Shown: positions 34,550 through 46,440, numbered from the stretch's first letter. The stretch is DNA of 64,000 nucleotides from Hyaloscypha bicolor E (GCF_002865645.1 NW_020194554.1:1178001-1242000); one strand, 5' to 3'. Notes: generated by a model from the sequence alone, not told the origin. A program made the numbers and translations.

Positions 34550-35937
34550 TCATGATGCATAGCTACTGTACTCCTTGTTGAATGCCTTATGGTGTTAGCA
34601 AAGAACCCCACAGAATACACATCAGGGCTTGACTTACTCGACCAATGACTATTTTTCTGATTTCAGTTGTACCTGCCCCTATCTCATACAATTTTGCACT
34701 AGACTTCTCAGCAAAAGAATCTACCCCGCAGGGAAGAGACTTACTCTCTCAATAATCTTGAGGCTGGCATCTCCTCGACGTAACCCATCCCACCCAGCAA
34801 CTGTATGCAATCAAGAGAGCACTCTGTTGCTCTCTCAGCAGCATACATGATTGCACCAGCACAGTCTTGAGTCCGAATCTGCCCCATCTCATCGATCTTT
34901 CTTGCCGTGTCGTATGTGTAGGATCTAGCTGCTTGCAGCTTCGTGTACATATCCGCAAGCTTGCCCTGGACTAGTTGGTTGTGTGCAATAGGAGTGCCGA
35001 ACTGCTTTCTTTGATGAGTAAAAGGAAGAGTGACGTCCATCGCAGCCTGCATGATACCTAGGGGGCCAGCACTGAGAACGAGTCGTTCAAGATCTAGGCC
35101 TTCCATCAACACTTTTACTCCTCGATTGACCTCACCGAGGACGTTCTCCTTTGGTACGAAAACCCCATCGAAGATCAATTCCCCGGTGTTGCTTCCACGC
35201 ATGCCCATCTTATCGAGTTTCCGAGCACAACTGAAGCCCTCGAACTCTTTCTGCACAATGAATGCCGTGATCCCCTTGGAACCTTTGTCGGGTTCAGTCT
35301 TTGCATAAACCACAACAACATCAGCTTCGGGGCCATTCGTGATCCACATCTTGGTGCCATTGAGAATATATCCACCATCGACTGCCTTTGCTGTTGTCCT
35401 CATACCAATAACATCACTCCCCGCGCCACTTTCAGACATAGCCAAAGCACCAATACTCGTCCCAGCAATGAGGCCTGGCAAGAACTTCTGCTTCTGGTCT
35501 GGATTGCCATTCAACTGCAGCTGGTTGACACAGAGCTGAGAATGTGCAGCGTAACTCAATCCAATAGACCCTGACGCCCTCGAAATTTCCTCCATCACCA
35601 CACAATGTGCTTGGTACCCCATTGCCAGGCCTCCCACGTCCTCATCTGCAGTCATTCCCAGGAACCCCGCCTCGCCCAGCTTCTGCCACATCTCATTAGG
35701 AAACGCATTGGACTTATCCGTCTTGGCAGCCACTTTTTCTGGTATTTCACGTCGTGTGAACTCCTGAACTCGTTCTCGGAGTTCGGAGAGGTCAGCATAG
35801 GTCGGTGGCTCGAAGCCTTTAGGGTGTTTGGATGAAGCATTGCGTTGTTGAATGGTTGATAACAGGAATTGAGGTTTCAGTCGGAGCTGCAACGCTGGTC
35901 GAGCCGGCACTGACCAAAGACACCGCACCGTTGCCAT
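34550..35937 (-). CDS. ivdA: Isovaleryl-CoA dehydrogenase, mitochondrial
   Basis: FAD enzyme that oxidises isovaleryl-CoA to 3-methylcrotonyl-CoA, the step just before methylcrotonoyl-CoA carboxylase. Exons 35937-34745, 34698-34638 and 34585-34550 give 429 aa. The start is taken at MATVRCLWSVPARPALQL because it opens a mitochondrial presequence; the frame is open 36 codons further up, but those residues are unlike a targeting signal. Acyl-CoA dehydrogenase signatures are 'AMSESGAGSDV', 'GTKMWITNGPEADVVVVYAKT' and 'LDKMGMRGSNTGELIFDGVFVP'. 'EGLDLERLVLSAGPLG' contains the Glu that serves as the IVD-specific base. '[33 protein letters not shown]' and 'VIGRAFNKEY' complete it. It is head-to-head with MCCB. 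Confidence 0.97.
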
Positions 35938-36191
35938 TTTCGAAGTGGTGGCAGGAAGAGACGAGCATTCGGGACTACATTGTTGATCTTCAAGCTCACC
36001 AAAAGCGGCTTTTCCAGGTACAAGGGAAGACCCCTGTCCTGCCAAACATCCTTCCCCACATCCGGGGTCAGCTCCCCTTGCCTAAGCCGCGATTTGCCGC
36101 GACATTGACAATTCCAGGACATTTTGTCAACAAAGTGAGAATGTAGGCATTTCACATACCGCTGCACCCGCAGCTTCTTTGGACCCATAAA
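35938..36191. promoter_or_regulatory. Bidirectional promoter of the IVD-MCCB leucine-catabolism pair
   Basis: 254 bp separate the two start codons, so both promoters overlap here. It holds an interrupted palindrome GGGG-TCAGCT-CCCC at about 36064-36077 and an upstream CTTCCCCAC run. The equivalent ivdA/mcc spacer in Aspergillus is leucine-inducible (established knowledge); which site acts here is unknown. Confidence 0.75.
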
Positions 36192-37999
36192 ATGGCGACA
36201 ATTAGAGCTTCAAGGGCTGCTTTGAGGCTGTCCAAATGCGCATCGAGGCTACGCTGCCATCCCTCTTCCCACCCTGTCGGAGCTGCCATTCGAGGCATTG
36301 CAACGCATTGTGCGCCGCACCAGGCCAACGCAATATCAGTCCTACCGTCAATTGTCGACCCGTCGTCTGAGGAGTACAAAGAAAATGCTAAACAGATGGG
36401 ATATGTCATGGCGAAGCTGGAAGAACTCACAAGGAAGATACACGAAGGGGGTCCGGCGAAAGCACGAGAGAAGCACATTGCGAGGAAGAAGATGCTCCCA
36501 AGAGACCGAGTCACAGCTTTGATTGATCCTGGAACCTCGTTCTTGGAGCTCTCTGCCTTGGCTGGCCACGGGCTGTATCCCGAAGCTGAGGTACCTGCCG
36601 GTGGGATTATAACTGGAGTTGGGGTCATCGAAGGAGTGACTTGTGTGATTGTTGCGAACGACAGCACGGTGAAGGGCGGCACTTATTACCCGATTACTGT
36701 CAAAAAACATTTGCGAGCACAGGCAATTGCTCAAGAAAACCATCTCCCGTAAGTTAAGCCAGTTTCCAGGATGTGTGTTAAGTACTGATCATTTCCAGTT
36801 GCGTGTATCTCGTTGATTCTGGCGGTGCCAATCTCCCACATCAAGCTGATGTCTTCCCTGACCGGGAGCACTTTGGAAGAATATTTTACAATCAAGCCAG
36901 GATGAGCTCCTTAGGGATACCACAAATATCAGTGGTTATGGGTCCCTGCACAGCGGGCGGTGCATATGTCCCAGCCATGTCAGACGAGAGCATAATTGTT
37001 GATGGCCAGGGCCATATTTTTCTTGCTGGACCACCCCTAGTCAAAGCTGCCACTGGTGAGGTGGTGAGCGCTGAAGATCTTGGAGGTGGGAAAATGCACA
37101 GCTCAGTGTCGGGTGTGACGGACTACCTGGCTGTTGACGATTCACATGCTCTTGTTCTTGCTCGACGCTCCATCAGCAACCTGAACTGGCCAACGAAGTC
37201 GTTTCCACCACCTACAACCTACGAGGAGCCTTTATACGACGTAGAAGAGCTTGTTGGGATCGCAAGTACCAATTTACGGCGGCCGTTACCAATACATGAA
37301 ATTATTGCCCGAATTGTGGACGGTAGTGTCTTTTCCGAATTCAAAAGAGACTATGGCAGCACCCTCGTCACTGGCTTTGGCCACATTTACGGTCATAAAG
37401 TCGGCATAGTTGCCAATAACGGCATTTTGTTCAGCACTTCCTCTTTAAAAGGGGCACATTTTATCGAGCTCTGCTGCCAACGACAAATACCTTTGATATT
37501 TCTTCAAAACATCAGCGGGTTCATGGTTGGTACCGATGCAGAGCGGGAAGGCATTGCCAAGAACGGGGCCAAGCTGGTTACTGCTGTGGCTTGCGCCAAT
37601 GTTCCCAAGTTTACTGTTGTGGTAGGCGCCTCGAATGGAGCAGGGAATTATGGGATGTGTGGGAGAGCTTACGGACCGAGATTCTTGTGGATGTGGCCAA
37701 ACGCCAAGATTGGTGTTATGGGCTCCGAGCAGCTGACAGCTGTCATGGAGACAGTTGGCAAAGCTGTAGATCCTGAGCTCAAAGCTAGGATTGAGAGGGA
37801 GAGCGAAGCTGTATTTTCCTCTGCAAGGTTATGGGTAAGTTTTTCATGCATGAGAGGTTGTGAGCCCCTGCTGATTATGTAGGATGATGGTGTAATACCT
37901 CCAAGTCATACCAGACGTGTGCTTGGATTAGGCTTAATGGCTGCAATGGGTGGGAAGAATGAGCCCGTGCCAACGAAATTTGGCATTTTTAGAATGTAG
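36192..37999 (+). CDS. mccB: Methylcrotonoyl-CoA carboxylase beta subunit (carboxyltransferase), mitochondrial
   Basis: Transfers the carboxyl group from biotin on MCCA to 3-methylcrotonyl-CoA. Exons 36192-36748, 36799-37834 and 37883-37999 give 569 aa, the family length. An Arg/Ser-rich presequence (about 35 residues) precedes '[16 protein letters not shown]'. The N-terminal carboxyltransferase lobe has '[20 protein letters not shown]', '[24 protein letters not shown]' and '[16 protein letters not shown]'. The acyl-CoA oxyanion loops are '[16 protein letters not shown]' and, in the C-lobe, '[16 protein letters not shown]'. The biotin/acyl pocket ends '[14 protein letters not shown]'. The tail [16 protein letters not shown] ... 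GIFRM closes the gene as in other MCCBs. The gene is intact and divergently paired with IVD. Confidence 0.97.
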
Positions 38000-38505
38000 A
38001 CGGCCACGAATACCAACGAGAAGCTAATTAGACATGTGAAAATAACAACCAGCTGCCAGCTGCACGAAAGCACAAAAGGACTTGCAATCCGACCCCGCGA
38101 TTGCTACCCCGCCTGCAATCGAAATCAGACCACTTTATTCCCAACCTTTTCTGCATCGTTACTCGTTCCTCTCTCTATGTCCCTTTGCGTCTCAGTACAA
38201 CGATGCATTCAGTCGCTGGAATCTTCGGGCAAAACCCCACACTAACCTAATACACAACACCTCCCTTCACTTTATACATGGATTCAACGCCATCGGTTCT
38301 TCTTATGATACTAGACAGCACTGAATTATAAATATTTTCATTCCGATTAATTGAGAGTCTAACTTAATCGGTGCTATTCCTGTAAGTCTCAAACAAAGAA
38401 CTTTGTGTTATTGGCATGTGCCATAACGCAACGCCATAACAATGCAGCAGTCCTTGACTTCATCTCAAGACCATGATACGTCCCACTACTCCCCTGCTCT
38501 TAAGC
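38000..38505. other. Intergenic, nothing recognised
   Basis: Convergent 3' gap of about 0.5 kb with no supported feature. Confidence 0.5.
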
Positions 38506-39228
38506 TCAGCCAAGACTGATACCCCTCCACGTAGCCACCCACCCAGCAATAAAGCAGAAGATATCCGTAGCAATCAAGCAAGGCCAGACTGCCCTGAGAA
38601 AACCCATCCCTAGCAAAAGATGTCATTAGTATCACTCTCCCCGCTCCTGACACAAAATGCAAAGTATCACTCACAAATTCCCGAGTGCAGCTTTGCCATA
38701 AGCAGCATAGTAAACGCTCCCCCATATATGCCAACAAGTGCCAAAATCACATAATCGAAATGGCTCCTCTTAAGCCTGTAAATGCACCAGTCAGCAAGAG
38801 TCAGCCCATCTCCTCTCCTAGCATTAAGATTTAAGAGCGAACTAAACTCACGACCTGCCATAGAACTGCCTCTCCCCGCTCATAATATCAAGCTTCCACA
38901 GCGCCGCCCCCACACACGCCAAATTAGCCAGACTCAACGCGATCCCCATGGACATGAAGAGAAAGCCCCAGCTCAGGATACTGAGGATGTTTAACGGGAT
39001 GTGCAGCACGAAGGCTAGGGTGCAGGCGAGACGTCGGATTAGGGCTGGACGGTCGGAGAAATCCCATGTTGTGATGTATTCGCGGAAGGCCGAAAGGGTA
39101 GAGGAGGAGGGCCCGGCTTCGATTGAGCCGTTAGAGGTCTGTCGGAGAGAGAGAGAAAAGACCATCCTGCTGCCTTCTTGGGGCCTCCTTCCTTTGTTAC
39201 GTTTCTTCTCTCGCTCTTGATTCGACAA
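38506..39228 (-). CDS. Small multi-span membrane protein, unknown function
   Basis: Three exons (39228-38855, 38775-38675, 38609-38506) give 192 aa, or 171 aa from the second Met at 39165 (MVFSLSLRQTSN). After a polar N-terminus, 'FREYITTWDFSDRPALIRRL' leads into four hydrophobic segments: LACTLAFVLHIPLNILSILSW; GFLFMSMGIALSLANLACVGA; YVILALVGIYGGAFTMLLMA; and the last exon's 'LRAVWPCLIATDIFCFIAGWVA'. The splice joins restore frame exactly (1+2 and 1+2 phases), which supports the model. No family is recognised. The N-terminal stretch rich in Lys/Arg/Glu (REKKRNKGRRPQEG) favours starting at the later Met. Likely an endomembrane protein. Confidence 0.65.
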
Positions 39229-40281
39229 GTATGATCATGAACAATAGCTGTCCGAACTTGCCAAGTACGACAAAAAGCCGACTGAAGAAACAGTACGAGA
39301 GGAAAGGGAAATCGAGAAGGGGGAAATAATACGGTTCATGGACCCCGCAGCGCCAAAGGATTCAAGGGCGCAGCAGCGTGGAAGGATCCCCAGGCTGCCC
39401 TGTGCGGCACAGCACTTGGGAGTTGGTACGTACCTTGAAACACCAAGCCTGTGGCCGGGACCTCGACCACTGTGCCGGGCTATGGACTGCTATTTCAAGC
39501 ATTTAAATGTTGGCGAAAGGCAAACGGAGATATGGGTGTGTTGAGGACTCTTGCCAATTGAACGAGTGGGGTAAAAAGATTGAGCAAGCCTTGCTTGCGA
39601 AAGCCATGTCTGCTGAAGGAATTGCTGATCGAGAACTAGACTCTGGATTTGGATATAATGTAGGGTATCCCTTGGCACAATCATGAGGAGGATGGAGGAG
39701 GAATCAGGGTTTGTTTGACTACCGCCAAAAACGGCTGACTATGCAACTCGCTCAAAACGGTTGTGGCTATTTCCAAGTACCGTATGAGTACCGGCATCTA
39801 ACGGTGCCTAGATTCTTTTCTTTTGCTTGTGTTACTGCATGGTGTCTCAAGAGAGGATTTTTATCAGGAATGTCTGCAGAAACATTAGATTTTAATCAAC
39901 ATAAAATTAAAGGTAGATTCCAAGAAAACTTCGCTCAAGAATGATCATAAATTATCTATATTTTTGTTTCGTATGTACAGTCACGCCCTACTTAGACTTA
40001 CAGCTCAAGGCCCTCACTTGTAATGTACAATCATCCACTCGCCCATCCAACAGGGACCTCAACGCCGTAGCAATGCAACAAACCATGCCTGTAGACCCCG
40101 GATAGAATCTCATTCTCAAGGATGACCTCGCCCAAAGCGCCTCGCAATGCAAGTCGCAGGCCGCAAGAATAGAACCGAATCGCTAGAATGACTTTTTGCC
40201 CCCCCAGAACACCTTTTAAGCAGACCCGTGTGCACAATCCCAGAGATCCGTTGCCCTCAAGTTCCGCCTATTATAATTCGA
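39229..40281. other. Intergenic, nothing recognised
   Basis: About 1 kb. It contains the promoter of the membrane-protein gene and the 3' region of the DUF1752 gene. Small frames only. Confidence 0.5.
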
Positions 40282-41982
40282 TCAACGCTTTCTCCGACTG
40301 CTCTTTTCATCGTCTGATTTGCGCTCTCCAATCCTGGCTCTGTCACGTTCAAGGAGTAAGGTAAGCTGACTCTTGCTTCGCAGGAGTGAACCAGTTGAAT
40401 CAGGGACCTCCGCTGGTAATACCGGCTGGACTGGCCTTTTTGCAAACATTCCAGAGATTGGCTCGTCATCTGCATCTCGTCCCTTTCCCTTGTCCTTTTT
40501 GAAGGCAGAGCTAGAAGTTGGTGCGGCCGCATGCGCAGCGCCAATATCCCCCAAATTTACTTGGCCAGTTGCATCAGTCAGGGTTGGCGCGAGGCTCACC
40601 GTGCCTTTGGTTTCGTGGTCAAGGAGCGGAACGGCACTCAAGGGCTTGTGTTCGACTTTTCCCTCAGATTGCGGACGCGGTGCTCTGTGAAGAACCCGAA
40701 AACCATCACTGGTGGGTGGCAAGGGGCTGGCAGTGGTGCGTGATCCGTTCTTGACATGCGCACTAGCTTCTGCTAAGAGTGTTCTCTGCACCTCGATTTC
40801 TTCGCGTTCCTCGGCGGTGAGATTCTTGGCAGGAAGTTCTTCACATTGACGATTTTCGATTCGACGAAGTTGAGTCGACGGACCGGGGTCGCCGGACGAG
40901 GAGGCGCTCTCCCCGATTTCGTCCGAACGTGAACCTTTCCCCACACGAGTCATATCAGCATTACGGGGCGGGGTACGCTTCGAATCCGAGACCCGTAGTG
41001 TGTTCTTTTTCTTAGGCGACTTGGAGCGATCCGGGGAAGGTGAGAAATTCTCTTGAAACCGGGACTGCGGTGGATTGCGAGATTGCTCCAAGACGGTCGG
41101 TGGAGTCCTTCCTGCAGATGAATGTACTGTAGCAATAGATGGGACTACTTCGGCAGATGATTGCGATGTTTGGGAGCTCTGACGCCTGACGATCACCGGG
41201 CGCTTCCTCCTGCCAGAAGCAACGAAGCCTCCTTTCTTCTTGCTGGAAGGCGATGGCTTCCTGTCAAATTTTACATCCTGAGAATCGGGAGATGGAGGTT
41301 CAACAACAACATGAGAATTCGTTTGCGAGTAAGTGCTGACCGAAGATGACGGGTCCGCCTCGACGTCGGATTCCGGAGGGGAAATAAAGCGGGCTGTCGG
41401 CCGTGGTCCGCTCGTAGATGGGCCTCTTGTCTTCTTGAGAATGGGATGCGGCATAGGCACTGCGTTTCTTGATGCTGTAGAAGATGATGTAGTACTTGGC
41501 CGGCTTTGGTCTGATCGATTGAGAGCTGTAGTGCTGGAAGCTGCTGGTCCACGACGAGCAGCTGTATTCTAAGAGTCCAAATTCAGTACGGCTTGACTTG
41601 TGTGGACAGGCAAATCATACCAATGGTGGGGTTCCTTCATCACGGTTTGGAGGCCCTCGAAGTGGTACAAAGGTCTGGCCATCCGATATATGGGCGAACA
41701 GTCGTGCAACAGTTGCGCCGTTCAACGCTTTCTTTCGGCTGCCCCATATGCGCCACCAATAGTTCTCCAGTCGTTCAGCTGTTGGGTCGAGAAGTCGCCG
41801 CTTGGTTGTTGTGTACACTGTTACAGATCTGTTAATTCCATCCTGACAGGGGGCTTTGCAGATGTACCTTTCCAGAACTTGGCAATATCCGCGAGGTCCA
41901 ATGGCTCCTGGTTGATTCTCTCGATAGAGCTTTCGATGACTGCACTATTTTTTACGAAGCCTTTGGGTAGTATCAACGACAT
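40282..41982 (-). CDS. DUF1752 (AreA GATA-like N-terminal domain) protein, nuclear-type
   Basis: Three exons (41982-41868, 41817-41621, 41568-40282) give 532 aa. The N-terminal domain has 'LADIAKFWKVYTTTKRRLLDPTAE' and RLENYWWRIW (residues 54-63). This is the short helix found at the start of AreA-type GATA factors and in a set of fungal proteins without a zinc finger, known as DUF1752. No GATA finger follows. The rest is disordered and rich in Ser/Pro/Arg/Lys. It has an 'MPHPILKKTRGPSTSGPRPTARF' block (a KxR-type docking sequence common in fungal phosphatase/kinase partners), KKKGGFVASGRRKRPVI as a likely nuclear signal, and two charged helices, one at 'LTAEEREEIEVQRTLLAEA'. The actual role is unknown; regulatory or adaptor function is inferred from the domain. 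Confidence 0.8.
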
Positions 41983-44900
41983 CCTCGTGGAGGAGGCGCC
42001 AAAACGGGGGCTGTCGACAGCAGCCCTTTCGCGGCAGGCAAGCCTACCGTGAAAGAATGCTGCGTCAAACGATCCCGACGGTCAGGGAAGCAGCATTCAG
42101 GAAAGAAAGTCTGGAAATCCGGTGAGGAAGGTGTGAAGAAAGAGCTTTCCAATTGTGAAGTGCAAAATCTTTGGTGGGGCAAGTCGGGCTTGCATCAAAC
42201 CTCCGCCCCGCAGCTTTTACTAGTGATATAAGAGGATTAGGGCTTCAAATCCGACCCGACTTGAGATTGAAGTGTTTTTCGGGAAGAGAGCGCTTGAAAA
42301 TGGACCGATATACTTATGGATCCGGCAGTCCGCGACGCGGTTCGGCAACAAGGGAAAGACAGGACTCGCAACTGGCGATGGCAAGATATCGATATCGCTA
42401 CGGTTGTACTGTACAGTACCTCGTGGAACAACGAGGAGCAGAAAGTTTATTACGTCCAGGTTTGTTTGGCTGGTGGTGGCGGCACGCCTCGAGCCCCGAT
42501 AATTAGGTCATTGATTGGACGGCGTGTACCTAATGAGATGAGAGATGCTGGGACTCAAGGGCCGGGGGGGGAGGGAGGGCCAGGCGGTACCAAGCTTACT
42601 CGGGAGTAGTGACAGCGTGGAGGAGAAGGGGAAAGAGAGGCATGGGCAGCTGATGGGCAGCTGATGAGCACGCGCGGAGGTGAGTGGTGGCTGGGAGGGG
42701 TGAACAGCAGAGCGCTGCAGCAGCGTGACGGACAAGTTGGGGTGGTCGGTGAAAGGTGGTTCTGGCGGTCCAGGGACTCCAGGTACGTACATGCGAGCGG
42801 GAGGCGGTACAAGTTCCAATGGAGCTCGAGCTCCAGGCTCGGCTCATCAATCGCTCGCGAACGCGGCCTCGGATTTGAAGCGCGATGGGGCAGCGCGGCT
42901 GCCCACCGCGCTGCTGGGATACGGCCGCCTCTCACGTCCTGCCTTGCGGGCCACGGAGGGCGGGCGGATGAGCAGGTGCCAGGAGGAGCAGCAGGAAGAC
43001 TAGGAGGAGTCGGACGAAGGCGTGGGCGGTGGGCGGTGGGCGGTGGGCGAGCCGACGGCCTAGTCCATGGGGATGTGGAATCGCGGATCGTGGAGTGATG
43101 TGGACGGGGCAACGTCGAAAATCGGCACCCAATGATCCCTGGAAATTGCTGCTTGCGGTAACCTGGATGGGCGGGTCCGAGCCGGGGTTAGAGCTGTTGG
43201 AGACCTCTTGGTGCAGTTGGAGTTGTACAAGAGAGAAAGAGGTCGACGTAGATGTTGGAGAGACTTGCGCACCTCTACTAGTATAAGCTGCTCCTCTACA
43301 GAGGACGTGGTCCAGGTTCACGCCCGTCTGACGTTCTAGAGATCCGGGTCTGATTCCAATTCTCTGGAGTGCTTGGATCCCAAGGGTTTTGGCGTCTCTG
43401 CATCTGTTTCTCACTCAGACATCGCCGGCTCCAAGACATGTCAATTGTGGATGAGCACGGTTGCTTGCGTTGCTCTTGGCTGGGGGAGAGATCCTTCGTC
43501 CTTTTGGTCAGCAAAAAGCACTCAATGGTACACTCCCCAGCAATGATGAGTCTGCTTTTTCTGCGTTTGGTTCTTGACCGGCTGTCCTCCTTCGTTTGCG
43601 AGCTGCCAAAGGCTTTGCCTCTCCTCGAGTCGTAAGAGCGCCGTAAAGACTGCGTGGAAACGGGCTTGCATGATGATGCAGCTTTTGCCGATGGCCAAAG
43701 GTCTAACTTATCCGCACTCTGGTCCAATTCAAGGGCAAGAATACTTCCCCTCCCTCCCTTTCCTCTCCCCCTCCTGCTCCCTCACCGCTCCCAGCATCGT
43801 AGCCTTCGCGGCTTCCCGGTCGCTCTCGCTCCAACGTTCGGCTGAACACCGAACCAACGCCCGTGGTCGACGGCTAGGCACCATTATCTGATCACAAGCC
43901 ATTTGTGCTAACGCAGCAGCAATCCCCTCGGGCAGCAACGAAGATCGGATTCCTAGGATGTGTCGGAGAAGCTTCAACCTCGCGGTCCTACTCCATCATA
44001 TCGGAATGCCTTCCGAGCCTGAAGCTCTCTGGATCTTGGGGCTGCTGACCTCGCGCTTGAGCCGTCTGCCACCACGTCGTGTGACGCTCGAGATTGTGAT
44101 ATATAGCCGGCTACAGACTGGGCGAGTGAGTGACTGGCTAACATGGAAGACCCGAGTTCCATTGCCGCTGGCTCGGTGGCACAAAGGAGCGTCGTTGGGA
44201 CCCCAGAAACCCGGTCCGCAGAAAAGCTACGCGTCTCATTTGCTCCTCGAAGCCAAAAATACCACCCCCTCCCAAGCATTGCTCCCATGGATGCATTACC
44301 AACGCCAGGTCGTGGCAGGCCACACTGCGCAGATTTCCCCTCTGTTCTCCCCGTCATGTCAGCCGCATTGTGATCAAGGAGTACGCAAAGCGGTCAAGTG
44401 ACGACGCCATCAGCCAATTGCCTGCAATGCTTCTAGAACCTTGCTCCCAGGTGCTGCCCCCCAACCCCCCCACGCCCACGGTCTGGACCCCACGGTTTTT
44501 TGGGGCTGCGTGATCCAACCCTGCCTTCAAGATGCAAGGGGCGGCACGGCCCCACCCTCGGAAACTGTCTTTGGGGTTCGATCGGCGCTTCGATGCTATG
44601 AGGCTATCTATCAAATTTGGGTCTCGCGACCGCAGAACCATCTCATTACGGAAGAAAGGAAGAAGTAAGGCGTGCCTCGCGTGTTACAAATACCGGAGTT
44701 GTTTCCCTGAGTCGTTTGAGGAGTCACGAGGGACCGATTTTGACTGGTTACTGCTCCAATGAAGTCAAAGGACTGGTGTTACCACACAGATCACAGACGA
44801 TCTTTATTGGATCGATCTTGCCGTGTTTTGGCGTCAATTTCGATTTGTTTTTGCAAGTAAATTGATTCAGGTCCGCTTATCAGTGCCTTGGGGGGTTATT

Positions 44901-45136
44901 CAGGAATCTATATAAGGGAGGCTGCTCGCTTATCTAATCTCGCCCCTTTTTAAACGAACGAAATGTTGAAAAGGAGTTTCTGAAATCAAGCGATTGCCTG
45001 TAGCTTCATCATTTTCGGATATAGAGAGATACTCGTCGTTAAAACTAAATGCTACCATGCTAGCCTCAAGCCATTCGAAAATCTACATGCTCTGCCAATT
45101 CTGCCTTTTCATCGTTACTCAAAATGCACCAAGAAT
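41983..45136. other. 3.2-kb gene-poor region, GC-rich in the middle
   Basis: Overlapping long frames occur on both strands (42555-43112 minus; 42664-43098 plus; 43958-44401 plus; 43974-44357 minus). All are artefacts of GC- and Pro/Arg-rich composition, with no domains or splice chains. It probably holds the DUF1752 promoter and leader on the left. CT-rich tracts at 43740-43810 look like a fungal core promoter, but no downstream gene was found. Confidence 0.45.
43020..43051. repeat. Tandem GGGCGGT repeat
   Basis: About four copies of the 7-mer GGCGGTG in the GC-rich non-coding block. Confidence 0.9.
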
Positions 45137-46440
45137 TTATGTGATGGTGTAGCCTCCATCTACACGCAAATCAGCACCTGCCCGGAACATGTTAGTAGAC
45201 TGTTCAGTTGTAGAGCCAAGGAGGTGTGGAGATCTTGATGTAGATGTGGGGCAAGGAGTGGCTGCTCACCTGTAACGTAGGACGAGGCGTCAGATGACAA
45301 GAAGGTCACAGCACCCATCAGGTCCTCTGGCTGGCCCATTTTACCTTGGGGGATGAGGGAAGTCCACTGTTTCTTCAAGTCCGGGTTGTCATCGAGGATT
45401 TTTTTGGTCCTAGGATTCGTTAGTAAATGTCCAAGTATGTGACAAAAGCATTCTTACAGCGCCGTCAGCATGTATCCTGGCGAGATACAATTAACTCTGA
45501 TTCCAGCATGAGCCCATTCAACAGCCAAACTTGAAGCCAAATGCCGTACAGCTGCTTTGGCAGCGTTATATGGAGCTTGCGGTTGTGGCACATTGACAAT
45601 CGCTCCGGACATGCTACCAATAAAGACCATGCTCCCTGGAGCTTTCCGTTCCATCAAGTGCTTTGCAACTGCAATCGCGAACAGGTATGTCCCATCCACA
45701 TTGACACCCCAAAGTTTTCGAACTCGTTCAATTGGATAATTGATTGCCTCAAAGTTCTCTGTAAATCCCGCCGATGTAACTAAGTTGTCAATCTTTCCAT
45801 GCTGCTCGATGATTTCGGCGATAGCGGCTTCGACTGATTCTTGTGATGAGACATCTGCGTAATGTGCGGTAACTTTGGGAACTCTATGAACTGGTAAGCT
45901 CAGTCGAGCTAACTGTGGAATGGTATCGTACTTCTCAGCTCCTGGATTTTCCCTCACGAACGACGCCACAAGCCCTTCCGCTTGCTTTTCCGCTTCCTCC
46001 TCTGTGTATGATCAGTAAAACCATCAATGGGGAAGCACCTGCGACTCACTATTCAAATCCACAATGGCGACATCTGCCCCGCTGATAACCATTGCTTGAG
46101 ACATGACCAACCCAAGTCCACGAGCGCCACCCGTCACTACACCAACACGACCTTCGAGAGAAAAGGATGCCAGTGTCCGCTTGAAATGAAGACCTCCTCT
46201 TCCTTGCACAGGAGCACTAGATGGGAGGTCACCTTCCTCTGGATATTCGACTTGTACGGAAGAATCGGTCCGGGCGAATGACCCCTCATGAATCTCGTCT
46301 TTCTTTTCGTCTCGTTGGAGAGGTGTAGAACTGTGAATCAATCGCTGGGAACATGTTGATGGCCTTGATCTGGCGGTAATTGGCTCCGACGGAGCTCTTG
46401 CAGCTCGAGCCAGTTGTCGGAGCAATTGTGTTCGAAGCAT
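45137..46440 (-). CDS. Short-chain dehydrogenase/reductase, D-arabinitol 2-dehydrogenase-like
   Basis: NAD(P)-dependent SDR of the classical type, probably acting on a polyol or sugar alcohol. Exons 46440-46050, 46001-45458, 45409-45270 and 45177-45137 give 371 aa. The first 95 residues are a long extension: a mitochondrial-like Arg/Leu-rich start (MLRTQLLRQLARAARAP) and a disordered acidic linker. The Rossmann motif is TGGARGLG, followed by 'ADVAIVDLN'. NNAG appears as the variant 'LVTSAGF'. The catalytic Ser is in GSMSG, and Tyr and Lys are in YNAAK. 'WAHAGIRVNCISPGYM' and the closing 'ADLRVDGGYTIT' are normal SDR endings. Filamentous-fungal arabinitol dehydrogenases carry this same long N-terminus. 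Substrate assignment is by resemblance only. Confidence 0.88.

Noticed and set aside
42555..43112. 185-codon minus-strand frame rich in Pro, Arg, Ser
   Set aside because: Composition follows local GC content, the opposite strand is equally open, and there is no domain or splice structure.
43958..44401. 147-codon plus frame opposite a 127-codon minus frame
   Set aside because: Neither resembles protein families; mutual overlap shows low stop density, not coding.
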